Positions 35,008-43,141 of a stretch of 64,000 bases of DNA are shown one piece after another. Location: assembly GCF_900091725.1 (NCBI RefSeq), contig NZ_FMBW01000044.1, forward strand, positions 1 through 64,000, given 5' to 3'. Numbering within the stretch: the first letter of the stretch is position 1; each line of letters begins with the position of its first letter. The position numbers were made by a program, and so were the translations under genes. The notes beneath the pieces were generated by a model. That model did not search any database and had not been told where the DNA came from. It saw only the letters and a list, made by a program, of their open reading frames with translations. The DNA comes from Streptomyces sp. DvalAA-43. Lineage in GTDB: Bacteria; Actinomycetota; Actinomycetes; Streptomycetales; Streptomycetaceae.

Positions 35008-35655
35008 ATGTCCGACAACAGCACGGCGACCGGCAAGACCCCTGTCGATTTCTGGTTCGACCCGCTCTGTCCCTGGGCCTGGATGACCTCCCGCTGGATG
35101 CTGGAGGTGGAGAAGGTCCGCGACGTCGAGGTCCGCTGGCACGTGATGAGCCTTTCCGTCCTCAACGAGGACAAACTCGACGAGCTCCCCGAGGAGTACC
35201 GCGAGCTGCTGGAGAAGGGCTGGGGCCCGGTCCGTGTCGTCGTGGCCGCCCAGCAGAAGCACGGCGACGACGTCGTCGGCCCCCTCTACACCGCGCTCGG
35301 CACCCGCTTCCACAACAAGGGCGAGGGCGCCACCCGCGAGGCGGTCGTGGGCGCGCTCCAGGACGTCGGCCTGCCCGTCGAGCTGGCGGACTTCGCGGAC
35401 TCGGACGCGTACGACACCGAGCTGCGCGCCTCCCACAAGGAGGGCATCGACAAGGTCGGCCAGGACGTCGGCACCCCGGTCATCGCCGTGCCGGGCCCGG
35501 ACGGCGAGCAGATCGCCTTCTTCGGCCCGGTCGTCACCCCCGCCCCGAAGGGCGAGGAGGCGGCGAAGCTGTGGGACGGCACGCTGCTGGTGGCGTCGAT
35601 CCCCGGCTTCTACGAGATCAAGCGGACCCGGACCCAGGGCCCGATCTTCGACTGA
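35008..35655 (+). CDS. Rv2466c-like mycothiol-dependent oxidoreductase (DsbA fold) with CPWA active site
   Basis: 215-residue thioredoxin/DsbA-fold protein close to mycobacterial Rv2466c, a mycothiol-dependent nitroreductase that activates nitro prodrugs. Matches run throughout: FWFDPLCPWAW, TSRWMLEVEKVRDVEV, HVMSLSVLNED, GPVRVVVAAQQKHG, GALGTRFHN-type region, VGQDVGTPVIAV, AFFGPV and FYEIKRTRTQGPIFD. The mycobacterial protein has CPWC; here Cys21 stays but the second Cys is Ala24, giving a monothiol site. GAGGAGAGAC precedes ATG 35008. Single-gene unit, probably a redox enzyme in mycothiol metabolism. Confidence 0.9.
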   Translation: MSDNSTATGKTPVDFWFDPLCPWAWMTSRWMLEVEKVRDVEVRWHVMSLSVLNEDKLDELPEEYRELLEKGWGPVRVVVAAQQKHGDDVVGPLYTALGTRFHNKGEGATREAVVGALQDVGLPVELADFADSDAYDTELRASHKEGIDKVGQDVGTPVIAVPGPDGEQIAFFGPVVTPAPKGEEAAKLWDGTLLVASIPGFYEIKRTRTQGPIFD

Positions 35656-35681
35656 CCTGCGGGACCGCGGTGCGGGCCCCG

Positions 35682-36971
35682 TCAGCCGACGGGACCCGCA
35701 CCGTCCTCCGCGCCCGAAGCCCTCGGGACCGCAAGGCTGTCCACCGCTTCCGAAGTCCCATGCGGCGCAAGGCTATCCACCGCTTCCGTGGCCCCCGCGG
35801 CTTCCACCGCCCCCGCTGCCCGGCGCCCGGCCGCTGTCAGGGCCAGGGTGACCGCGACCGAGGCCGCCGCCATCACGGTCATCGCCGCCGCCGGGGAGGT
35901 CCGCTGGGCGATGGCGCCCGCCAGCGTCGCCGCGACGCCCTGCATGGTGAGCATCCCCGAGGAGTGCAGGCCGAGCGCCTGACCGGTGTACTCGTCCGGG
36001 GTCAGGGCCATCAGCCGCTCCTGGTACAGCAGGCTCGCCGAGAACCCGACCGAGGCGAGCACCGCCAGGGCGTACGCCAGAGGCAGCGCCGGGCGCGCGG
36101 CGAAGAGCAGATACGGGATGGCCAGGAGCAGCTGGAGCGGCGTGGCCAGCCGCCCCCGCCGGTGCCGTGCGACGAACCGGCCCGCCACCGTGTCCCCGAT
36201 GAGCATCCCCAGCGCCGCGAAGCCGAAGAGAAGCCCGGCGTGCTCGGGGGAGTACGGGACGAAGAGCGACTCGCAGCCGACGATCAGCCCGTTCGGCACC
36301 CAGAGCGCCAGATAGACCCGGCGGCGCGGACCCGACGACCACAGCACGGCGTTGATCCGCCAGGTCTCGGCGGCCGACGGCCGCCCGGCGGCGCGTGGCG
36401 GCCGGCGCACCAGCCCGAACCGGGCGACCACCGCGCCCGTCAGGTACAGCCCGGCGGCGACCAGCAGCGTGCCGCGCGCGGACAGCGTCGCCACCAGGAG
36501 CCCGCCGAGCGCGAACCCGCCGATCTGCATCAGGCCGGAGCACATGTTCAGTACGGAACGCCCCAGCAGATAACCGTCCTTGGGCAGCACCTCATTGAGC
36601 AGCCCGTACCGCACACCGCCGCCCACGGCCGCGACCACCCCCTCGGCCAGGATGATCGCGAAGACCACCGGCAGCGGGAGCCCGGGAACGGCGAGGGCGG
36701 CGGTGGCCAGTCCGAAGGCGAGCGCCAGACCGGTCGTCGCGGCCCTCGGCGGCAGCCGGTCCGCCGCCGACATCAGCACGGTCGCCCCGAGCACCTGGGC
36801 GAGCGAGGAGCCGAACATGGACAGGGCGGCGAGCAGCGGCGAGTCGGTCGCGGCGTAGACGAGGGTGCCGAGGGCCAGCCCGCTCATCGTCGATCCGGCC
36901 ACCTGAACGGCACTGGTCGCGAAGAGCGGCCCGAACTGCGGCGTACGGAAGAGTTCTCGGTAGGTGCGCAT
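35682..36971 (-). CDS. MFS transporter
   Basis: 429-residue major facilitator with about twelve membrane helices, starting MRTYRELFRTPQFGPLFATSAVQVAGSTMSGLALG. It belongs to a drug/solute efflux-like subgroup common in actinobacteria; the substrate is unknown. The hydrophilic C-terminus carries a repeated EAVDSLA, encoded by a 22-bp direct repeat (35731-35752 and 35767-35788, one mismatch). It is divergent from a DUF5937/ArsR regulator over 61 bp, with a shared palindrome, so the regulator probably controls it. Confidence 0.88.
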   Translation of the reverse strand: MRTYRELFRTPQFGPLFATSAVQVAGSTMSGLALGTLVYAATDSPLLAALSMFGSSLAQVLGATVLMSAADRLPPRAATTGLALAFGLATAALAVPGLPLPVVFAIILAEGVVAAVGGGVRYGLLNEVLPKDGYLLGRSVLNMCSGLMQIGGFALGGLLVATLSARGTLLVAAGLYLTGAVVARFGLVRRPPRAAGRPSAAETWRINAVLWSSGPRRRVYLALWVPNGLIVGCESLFVPYSPEHAGLLFGFAALGMLIGDTVAGRFVARHRRGRLATPLQLLLAIPYLLFAARPALPLAYALAVLASVGFSASLLYQERLMALTPDEYTGQALGLHSSGMLTMQGVAATLAGAIAQRTSPAAAMTVMAAASVAVTLALTAAGRRAAGAVEAAGATEAVDSLAPHGTSEAVDSLAVPRASGAEDGAGPVG

Positions 36972-37009
36972 GCGGGGAGTCTCGGCGGCGGTTCGGGAGA
37001 ACCGTTAAA

Positions 37010-37029
37010 GTTTCGCGCGGAGGCGAAAC
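37010..37029. promoter_or_regulatory. Putative operator between MFS and ArsR-like regulator
   Basis: Perfect 7-bp inverted repeat GTTTCGC/GCGAAAC with a 6-bp spacer, ending 3 bp before the regulator start codon. A second, looser GGTTC/GAACC pair lies 20 bp away. The position in a 61-bp divergent gap suits autoregulation. Confidence 0.5.
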
Positions 37030-37032
37030 CTC

Positions 37033-38010
37033 ATGGGTACGTGGCAGATCAACGCGGACACGCTGGCCGGGAGCCGGTTCGTCGTCTCGCCGCTCGCCGA
37101 GACCATCTCCGCCCTGAACGCCCTGGAGCGGGCCCGCCCCGAGCACCCCGGCGAACGGACCTGGCTCGACACCCATCTGCCCGCCTACCGCGCCCGGCAG
37201 ACCGCCGACCCGGTCGCGGCCCTTCTCGTACCGGCGGCGCTCGGCGGCAGCTGGAACGCGGACTTCATCACCCCGACGCCCACGGGCGAGGGCACCCCGG
37301 CCTTCGAGGAGGAGCTGGCCCCCATCCGGTCGACCACCCCGGAGCGTGCCCGCTCGGACCTGGCGGTCTCGCTCGGCGGCAGCCCCCTCCCCCCGCTCCT
37401 GGACCGCGACGACCTGGCACAGCACGCCGCCGACGTCCTGGACTGGGTCTGGCGGCACACCGTGCTGCCGGACTGGCCGCGCCGCCGCCGGATCATCGAG
37501 GCGGACATCGTCGCGCGGACCGGACAGCTGAGCCAGGGCGGCTGGGCGGCCGCCCTGAGCGGTCTGCGCCCGGGGATGCGGTGGCTGGGCGGGAGCCGCC
37601 TCCAGATCAACGCGCACGACTACCCCCCGAAGCGACTCTCCGGCGTACGGCTGCTGTTCGTCCCGGTCACCCAGCGCTCGGGCTGGGTCTCCTGGGACGA
37701 CGAGGCCCAGCGGTACGCGGTCGTCTACCCCTGCTCCGGCACCCTGGCCGACGCGGACCGGACCCGGGTCCCGGACAGTCTGTCCCGCCTCCTCGGCCCG
37801 GGACGGGCATCGGTTCTGGTCCTCCTCGCCGGCCCGAAGAGCACCACCCAACTGGTCGCCCTGACCGGCCAGGCCCTCGGCTCGGTCGGCCGCCACCTCA
37901 AGATCCTCCTCGACGCGGGCCTGGCGGACCGCCGCCGATCAGGCCGCTCGGTCCTGTACTTCCGCACGGAGGCGGGGGATGTGCTGGTGGGGGCGGAGCG
38001 AGGCGGCTGA
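37033..38010 (+). CDS. DUF5937/ArsR-type winged-helix regulator
   Basis: 325-residue regulator with the N-terminal domain seen in DUF5937 proteins (MGTWQINADTLAGSRFVVSPLAETISALNAL; about 1-240) and a C-terminal ArsR winged helix (about 262-318, SVLVLLAGPKSTTQLVALTGQALGSVGRHLKILLDAGLADRRRSGRSVLYF). This layout, with the HTH at the end, is standard for the family. The ligand is unknown. It is divergent from the MFS exporter, which suggests it represses that gene. Confidence 0.87.
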   Translation: MGTWQINADTLAGSRFVVSPLAETISALNALERARPEHPGERTWLDTHLPAYRARQTADPVAALLVPAALGGSWNADFITPTPTGEGTPAFEEELAPIRSTTPERARSDLAVSLGGSPLPPLLDRDDLAQHAADVLDWVWRHTVLPDWPRRRRIIEADIVARTGQLSQGGWAAALSGLRPGMRWLGGSRLQINAHDYPPKRLSGVRLLFVPVTQRSGWVSWDDEAQRYAVVYPCSGTLADADRTRVPDSLSRLLGPGRASVLVLLAGPKSTTQLVALTGQALGSVGRHLKILLDAGLADRRRSGRSVLYFRTEAGDVLVGAERGG

Positions 38011-38018
38011 GGGGCTTG

Positions 38019-38053
38019 CAGAGCCGAACACTTCCGTACCCTGGTCGGCTCTG
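38019..38053. terminator. Hairpin between convergent genes
   Basis: Perfect 9-bp inverted repeat CAGAGCCGA/TCGGCTCTG with a 17-bp loop, between the stop of the ArsR-like gene and the end of a small minus-strand gene. Confidence 0.6.
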
Positions 38054-38099
38054 CCACCGTTCTCGGCCGCCCTCGCCGTCTCGCCACGCAGGCGACGGC

Positions 38100-38309
38100 C
38101 TAAAGCGCTTCGGACGGTGCCGTCGCGATCCAGAAAAGCCCGACCAGAACGGCGCCGCCCCCTACCAGACGAAACGTCCCAGCTGTAGCGCCTCTCATTG
38201 CACCGCGAGAGGAATAGTAGGGAAAGAGTCGATCTGCGAGGTTCCACAGGTTCGCCGAGAGGCAGACCCCGAAGCCCGCAACGATCACTCCCACCGTGAC
38301 AGCAAGCAT
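38100..38309 (-). CDS. Small two-helix membrane protein
   Basis: 69-residue protein with two membrane helices (about 2-18, LAVTVGVIVAGFGVCLSA, and about 46-64, FRLVGGGAVLVGLFWIAT) joined by a loop containing LWNLADRLFPYY. It resembles small DUF6199-type membrane proteins in size and layout, but that is tentative. ATG 38309 has GAGGAGTGGCCC upstream. The open frame continues upstream only because of high GC. Confidence 0.6.
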   Translation of the reverse strand: MLAVTVGVIVAGFGVCLSANLWNLADRLFPYYSSRGAMRGATAGTFRLVGGGAVLVGLFWIATAPSEAL

Positions 38310-38406
38310 GGGCCACTCCTCCTGTGCTCGTGCGTTCAACGGATGAGCACCCATCCTCGCGTCCCGCTGCCCCGGGCGGTCGGCGTACGGCGACGACCTC
38401 GACCGG

Positions 38407-39006
38407 CTAGCGGACCCTGTAGATCTGCCCCGTCTGCGCGCCCTCGATCGAGCGGACGTACGCCGTTGCCACACGGGCCGCCGGGACCGCCTCCATGCCG
38501 GAGAAGAACGGCCCGTAGGAGGGCAGGGACTCCTCGGCCACCGTCGGGCTGACCGCGTTGATCCGCTGGGGCGGGAGTTCGATCGCGGCGGCCCGTACGA
38601 ACGCCTCGACCGCACCGTTCGCCGCGGACGCGGCCGCTCCCGCCACGATGGGCTCCTCGGTGAGGACCCCGCTGACCAGAGTGAACGAGCCGGTCGTGGC
38701 TACGTGCCGGGCGCCCTGACGGACCAACTCCACCTGGCTCAGCGCCTTGCCGCGGAACGTCGCCGCGAAGTCGTCGGTGGTCAGCTCACGCAGCGGCTTG
38801 AACACGGCGTCGCCCGCCGCGACCGCGACCGCGTCCAGCGGACCGGATTCCGTGTACAGCCGGGCCACCGCCTCCGGGTCGGTGACATCGGCCACCAGGT
38901 CTCCGCCCGTACGGCCCACGCCGATCACCTCGTGCCCGCGGGCCGCGAGCGCCTGGCGTACCGCACCGCCGAGCGTTCCGCCCGCGCCGACCAGAAGAAT
39001 CCTCAC
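38407..39006 (-). CDS. Short-chain dehydrogenase/reductase lacking the usual Tyr-Lys pair
   Basis: 199-residue SDR-fold protein with an N-terminal dinucleotide motif VGAGGTLGGAV (about 6-16) and a Ser in TLVSGVL (about 110). Where classical SDRs have YxxxK, this protein reads ASAANGAVEAF, so both the catalytic Tyr and Lys are missing. The C-terminus ends AQTGQIYRVR. This is a compact atypical SDR subgroup, perhaps a nucleotide-binding sensor or an enzyme with different chemistry. It is divergent from a LysR regulator over 117 bp, a common pairing in which the LysR protein controls the SDR. Confidence 0.85.
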   Translation of the reverse strand: MRILLVGAGGTLGGAVRQALAARGHEVIGVGRTGGDLVADVTDPEAVARLYTESGPLDAVAVAAGDAVFKPLRELTTDDFAATFRGKALSQVELVRQGARHVATTGSFTLVSGVLTEEPIVAGAAASAANGAVEAFVRAAAIELPPQRINAVSPTVAEESLPSYGPFFSGMEAVPAARVATAYVRSIEGAQTGQIYRVR

Positions 39007-39123
39007 AACACACCATCCATCACCTATCGGGAACTCCCGGGGACCACCCGGGCACCCACGACGCTACGGACCATGCCCGCATGCCCGGAAATGCCACTTG
39101 GTCAGGGGCTATGCTCCACAGGC

Positions 39124-39993
39124 ATGGATGATGTGGAACTGCGCCACCTCAGAGCGCTGAGCGCGGTGGCCGAGGCGGGCACCATCACCGCCGCGGCGGC
39201 CCGGCTGCACATGACACAGCCCGCACTCTCCCGCACGCTCGTCCAGCTGGAAGCCCGCGTCGGTGTCCGGCTCGTCGATCGTTCCACCCGGCACCTCGCC
39301 CTCACGGCAGCCGGGACGACCTTGCTCGGCCACGGGCGGGCGATCCTCGCCCACCTGGACGCGGCCCTCGCGGACACCCGGACGGTTTCCCGCCCTCTGC
39401 GACTCGGCTACACCTGCGCGGTGCTCGGGCAGCAGACCGTCCCGCTGCTCCGGACCTGGCGTCGTACGCATCCGCACACCGCACTTGAGGTGGTCCGGCA
39501 GGACAACAGCACCGCGGGCCTCGCCACCGGGGACACCGATGTGGCGGTGCTTCGTACGGTTCCCGCGGACCCGCGCATCCGTACCGAGGCCCTCTACACG
39601 GAGGACCGGGTCGCGACCCTGCCCGACGACCACCCGCTCGCGGGCAGGGACCGGGTGCTGCTGGCCGAACTCACCGCCGACCAGGATCTCCCGCTGGCCC
39701 TGTGGCCGGACACCGGCACCGCCTCGCCGGACCTGTGGCCCTCGGGCCAGCGCCCGGCCCGGACGGTCGAGGTGGGCAACGTGGACGAGTGGCTGAACCT
39801 CATCGCCGCAGGCGGTGCGTTCGGCCTGGGCGCGGCGGGCACGGCGGAGAGCCACGGCCACCCGGGCGTCCGCTTCGTCCCGGTCGCCGACGCCCCTGCC
39901 TCCACGGTCTACCTGGCCCGCCCCGCCCACTCCACGCATCCACGGACAGAGGAGTTCCTCGCGGCGGTCCGGGACGTGGTGAGCGGCGCCTAG
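39124..39993 (+). CDS. LysR-family transcriptional regulator
   Basis: 289-residue LysR regulator with the HTH at about 3-62 (VELRHLRALSAVAEAGTITAAAARLHMTQPALSRTLVQLEARVGVRLV) and an effector domain at about 90-285. ATG 39124 begins the standard MDDVELRHLRAL start. The larger upstream frame is not supported. It is divergent from the atypical SDR gene, which is its likely target. Confidence 0.9.
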   Translation: MDDVELRHLRALSAVAEAGTITAAAARLHMTQPALSRTLVQLEARVGVRLVDRSTRHLALTAAGTTLLGHGRAILAHLDAALADTRTVSRPLRLGYTCAVLGQQTVPLLRTWRRTHPHTALEVVRQDNSTAGLATGDTDVAVLRTVPADPRIRTEALYTEDRVATLPDDHPLAGRDRVLLAELTADQDLPLALWPDTGTASPDLWPSGQRPARTVEVGNVDEWLNLIAAGGAFGLGAAGTAESHGHPGVRFVPVADAPASTVYLARPAHSTHPRTEEFLAAVRDVVSGA

Positions 39994-40115
39994 CCGTGGC
40001 CTGATCCCGAAGCCTCGGCCGGGCGGGGCTAGGCTGCGGCACGGCGCCGAAGGGGCGTGTGCCAAAGGGAACCCGAACTCGCCCTGGAAGCAGTGGGATT
40101 CGACGGGAGAACGGG

Positions 40116-41036
40116 ATGGGGGCCATGGCGGATCCGGGCAACGGGAACGACGAACGGCGGCGATCGGTCGATCCGGCCGAGCTGGGGTCCGTCCTCGCGC
40201 GCTACCGGGAACGCCCGACCATGGGCAAACTCGGCCTGACCGTCCTCCCGGTCGTCGCCTTCCTGCTCTTCGGCGGCGTACCCGACGCCGTGCCGGGCAC
40301 CGGGCACCTCATATTCGACGTCATATGCCTCCTGCTGTTCGTCTGGGGCGTGTACGAGCTGACCCACTCGCTCGCCTCCTGGCTGGTCCTGCACGAGGAC
40401 GGAATCGTCTACCGGGGGCGACGCAAGGTGCGGTGGGCGCACCGCTGGCAGGACTTCGAGGACGTCGTCCTCTCCCGCGAGGTCACGTACGTCGGCGGGT
40501 CATCCCGGCCGGTCTCGGACAAGATCGTCGCGCGGCTCTGGACGGCGACCGGCCAGGGCGCCCGCGTACTGTCCGGCAACTACTTCCTGACCGACACCGG
40601 CGCGGGCCTCCTGCGCACGTTCCTGCGTTCCCCGGGCAGCCTGACACCGATGTTCGGCGGCATCATCGACCGCGTCGTCGAGGCGCGCGTACGGCACGAT
40701 CTGCGCGAACTGGCCACCGAGGGCGGCAGGCTCCGGTACGACCCCTTCGAGATCGGCGGTACGTACCTGCACGTCAAGGGCGCGGCCGACGAGATCCCGT
40801 GGGACGAGGTGACCCGACTGACCGTGGACGACGACCAGGTCGCCATCACCGTTCCCCATCTGCGGCGCCGCATGGAGGGCCTCAATCTGAGGGCGGACGG
40901 CCGCCGGAAGAACTACCGGGTCGGCGGGGACAACACCCTGTACATCGAGGGCAAGGGCCTGAGCAACTGCCGGAAGGCGATCATCTGGTCCGTCCTGTCC
41001 CACATCGGGGATTCCCTCGACACGGAATCGCGGTGA
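40116..41036 (+). CDS. Membrane protein with two helices and a PH-like cytoplasmic domain (DUF6585-like)
   Basis: 306-residue protein with a hydrophilic N-terminus, two membrane helices (about 40-58, LGLTVLPVVAFLLFGGV, and about 70-90, LIFDVICLLLFVWGVYEL), then a soluble domain with repeated beta-rich, PH-like features (LVLHEDGIVYRGRRKVRWAHRWQDFEDV about 100; EIPWDEVTRLTVDDDQVAITV about 225). It resembles DUF6585-type proteins; the function is unknown. ATG 40116 has GGGAGAACGGG upstream. Its last 56 bp overlap the end of a convergent minus-strand gene. Confidence 0.7.
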   Translation: MGAMADPGNGNDERRRSVDPAELGSVLARYRERPTMGKLGLTVLPVVAFLLFGGVPDAVPGTGHLIFDVICLLLFVWGVYELTHSLASWLVLHEDGIVYRGRRKVRWAHRWQDFEDVVLSREVTYVGGSSRPVSDKIVARLWTATGQGARVLSGNYFLTDTGAGLLRTFLRSPGSLTPMFGGIIDRVVEARVRHDLRELATEGGRLRYDPFEIGGTYLHVKGAADEIPWDEVTRLTVDDDQVAITVPHLRRRMEGLNLRADGRRKNYRVGGDNTLYIEGKGLSNCRKAIIWSVLSHIGDSLDTESR

Positions 41037-41337
41037 CGGTGGCCACGGGCAGGGCCCGCACGGGCCGCGCGTACCAGTCCACGACCCGTCCGCCCGCGCG
41101 TGCGGTGTAGGCGTACGGCTCGCCGGCCCTGAGCCGTATGACCGCCTCCCACTGACCGTGGTCGAGCCAGCGGAAGGTACGGTCGCGGTCCTCCGCGTCG
41201 AACCCGTAGAGCAGGGTCCGTACGGAGACCCGCATCCAGATCAGTGCCTGCGTGGGAGTGGTGGCGGGCTCGGCCCGTACGAGCAGCCCGTCGACCGTGA
41301 CCTCGCACCGCCAGGCGGTCCGGAGAGGCCGCCTCAC
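40981..41337 (-). CDS. Small protein coupled to the anti-sigma-like ATPase
   Basis: 118-residue soluble protein with WMRVSVRTLLYGFDAEDRDRTFRWLDHGQWEAVIRL in the middle. No family is recognised with certainty; it looks like the short companion often placed after HATPase_c proteins in Streptomyces. GTG 41337 overlaps the upstream TGA (GTGA), so translation is coupled. Its 3' end overlaps the convergent membrane gene by 56 bp. Confidence 0.6.
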   Translation of the reverse strand: MRRPLRTAWRCEVTVDGLLVRAEPATTPTQALIWMRVSVRTLLYGFDAEDRDRTFRWLDHGQWEAVIRLRAGEPYAYTARAGGRVVDWYARPVRALPVATVTAIPCRGNPRCGTGRTR

Positions 41338-41738
41338 GTCAACTCCGCTTGACCGATGGCCAGATGGACCCAGACGGTCTTGCCGGGGTCGCGCGGCCGT
41401 ACGCCCCACTTCGCCGCGACCGCGTCCACGATGACCAGTCCCCGGCCGGAGAGGTCGTCCAGCGTGGGGGTGCGGAGTTCGGGCATCCGCCACTGGTACG
41501 AGTCGGAGACCTCCAGCGCGAGTGTGCCGCCGCGACGGCGTAAGGCGAGCTCGAAGTAGTCGCCGGTCCCTTTGGCGTGGATCACGGCGTTGGTGCTCAA
41601 CTCGCTGGCGAGGAGGGTGGTTTCGTCGATGAGTCCGCCGAGTTTCCACTCGGTCAGGACGCTCTCGACGTGGCGTCGGGCGGCGGGGACGGAGTCCCTG
41701 CGTGCCCGGAATCTCTTGGTGTGCGTGCGCCCGGACAT
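41334..41738 (-). CDS. Anti-sigma-factor-like ATPase (HATPase_c)
   Basis: 134-residue GHKL ATPase of the RsbW/SpoIIAB-like group that is abundant in Streptomyces. It shows the N-box ELSTNAVIHA (about 45-55), the G1 box SDSYQWRMP (Asp, about 78) and DDLSGRGLVIVDAVAAKWGV (G2, about 95). Such proteins act on sigma factors or in regulatory conservons. The start ATG 41738 follows GGGGGACCC. It is divergent from an XRE/DUF397 pair, the usual partnership in this genus. Confidence 0.87.
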   Translation of the reverse strand: MSGRTHTKRFRARRDSVPAARRHVESVLTEWKLGGLIDETTLLASELSTNAVIHAKGTGDYFELALRRRGGTLALEVSDSYQWRMPELRTPTLDDLSGRGLVIVDAVAAKWGVRPRDPGKTVWVHLAIGQAELT

Positions 41739-41861
41739 GGGTCCCCCAAGGTCGTGGGTGGGCAGGCGGATTCATGGTCACGGAGTGCGCCGCTTCAGCA
41801 GCACGGTGTGACGCAAGCCACGCTAGAGGTAGGTTCTGACGAAAGGCAAGCGAGTCGCAGG

Positions 41862-41873
41862 TGCAAGCTTGCA
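41862..41873. promoter_or_regulatory. Palindrome in the XRE/ATPase divergent region
   Basis: Perfect 12-bp palindrome TGCAAGCTTGCA, roughly centred inside a larger GCGAGT (41850) / ACTCGC (41877) inverted repeat. It lies about 80 bp upstream of the XRE start and is the likely binding site of the XRE regulator. Confidence 0.55.
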
Positions 41874-41951
41874 TTCACTCGCGAGGGTCAAGTCGCTAGC
41901 GCCTGCGAACAGTTAGTGGGCACACTGGCTTGGAGAGGTGAGGGGGGACGT

Positions 41952-42833
41952 ATGCCCGCAGGCGGAAAGCCCACGGTGCGCAGTCGTCGGTTGGGGGCGG
42001 CGCTGAAGCGCCTGCGCTTGAACGCGCTCCTGGACCAGGAGCATGCCGCCGAGGCGGTGGCATGCTCAACGGCCAAGATCAGCCGGATCGAGTCCGGGAC
42101 GGTCAGCGCACGAGTGGGTGATGTCCGTGTGCTGCTCGATCTGTACGAGGTCGACGATGCGGCGGAGCGCAAGAGGCTGGAGAAGCTGGCTCGGGACAGC
42201 AACAAGCGTGGCTGGTGGCTGAACTTTCCGTTTCAGTCGCCCGCGCTCGACAGGCTGGGCGACTTCCTCTCGCTGGAGACGGACGCCACATACATTCGCG
42301 CCTGGCAGCCGGTCTTCATCCCTGGCCTGCTCCAGACGCCGGACTACACCCGGGCATTGACCGAGGCCAACCCCGAAGTCCTCAGCAGCGCAGCGGCCGA
42401 CGAGATCGTGAAGGTGCGGCAGGAGCGACGCCGGGTATTCGAGGAGTCGGGCGCGCGGTTTGCCGCAGTCATCTGGGAGCCGGCCATATCCGGCCCGATG
42501 CCCTCGGCGAACGTTCATCGCGATCAGCTGGCGCACCTCATCAAGATGGCCAAACAGCCGAATGTGACACTCCAAGTGCTGCCCCACGCCGAGTGGGCGG
42601 CAGCACGCGTCGCACCGGCCTTCGTCGCACTTTCCTACGCACACGAAGCCTCGCCGGAGGCAATCGTCCAGGACACGCTGGTCAACAGCGTCATTCTGGA
42701 AGATCATGAAGACATGGCGGGCTACGTCCACGCCTTCGACACGCTCCGGTCCGCAGCTCTCACTCCGGATCGGAGTCTCACTTTCATCCGGAAGACCATG
42801 AACGGCATCATCGCGGAGAACGAGGAATCGTGA
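41952..42833 (+). CDS. XRE-family regulator with DUF5753 domain
   Basis: 293-residue regulator: HTH_XRE at about 12-65 (LGAALKRLRLNALLDQEHAAEAVACSTAKISRIESGTVSARVGDVRVLLDLY) and DUF5753 at about 95-285 (IRAWQPVFIPGLLQTPDYTRAL, RQERRRVFEE, VTLQVLPHAEW, IVQDTLVNSVILEDHEDMAGYVHAFDTLRSAAL). ATG 41952 has AGGGGGG upstream. It overlaps the DUF397 gene by GTGA. Pairs of this kind act as toxin-antitoxin-like or developmental regulators in Streptomyces (BldB/WhiJ-type systems). Its codon use is slightly less GC-rich than its neighbours. Confidence 0.92.
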   Translation: MPAGGKPTVRSRRLGAALKRLRLNALLDQEHAAEAVACSTAKISRIESGTVSARVGDVRVLLDLYEVDDAAERKRLEKLARDSNKRGWWLNFPFQSPALDRLGDFLSLETDATYIRAWQPVFIPGLLQTPDYTRALTEANPEVLSSAAADEIVKVRQERRRVFEESGARFAAVIWEPAISGPMPSANVHRDQLAHLIKMAKQPNVTLQVLPHAEWAAARVAPAFVALSYAHEASPEAIVQDTLVNSVILEDHEDMAGYVHAFDTLRSAALTPDRSLTFIRKTMNGIIAENEES

Positions 42834-43039
42834 GTAGCCAGGAAGTCGTCAGCCCATTCGTGAAGTCGTCGTTCTCCGGTGGCGGGTCGGCCAACGAGTG
42901 CGTCGAGGTCGCCCACACCGCCGACGGTGGCCGGGCTGTCCGGGACAGCAAGAACCGGGACGGCGGGCTTCAGTTCTACGCCCCCGAGGGGTGGTCCGCG
43001 TTCCTCGACGGGGTGAAGGGCGGGGCCTTCGGGGGCTGA
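42830..43039 (+). CDS. DUF397 protein
   Basis: 69-residue DUF397 protein with the family signature FVKSSFSGGGSANECVEVAHTADGGRAVRDSKNRDGGLQFYAPEGWSAFLDGV. The GTG start overlaps the XRE stop codon. DUF397 proteins are small partners of XRE/DUF5753 regulators, as in the WhiJ system; interaction with the preceding regulator is inferred. Confidence 0.92.
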   Translation: MSSQEVVSPFVKSSFSGGGSANECVEVAHTADGGRAVRDSKNRDGGLQFYAPEGWSAFLDGVKGGAFGG

Positions 43040-43141
43040 CGCGCCCGGGGAACGAGCGCGGCGCCCGGACCCCGGTCCGCCGGATGATCCGGACGGAACA
43101 ACTCACCCCAGGGCGCGGGTTGGCGGGCCTCGGCGGGGCCG

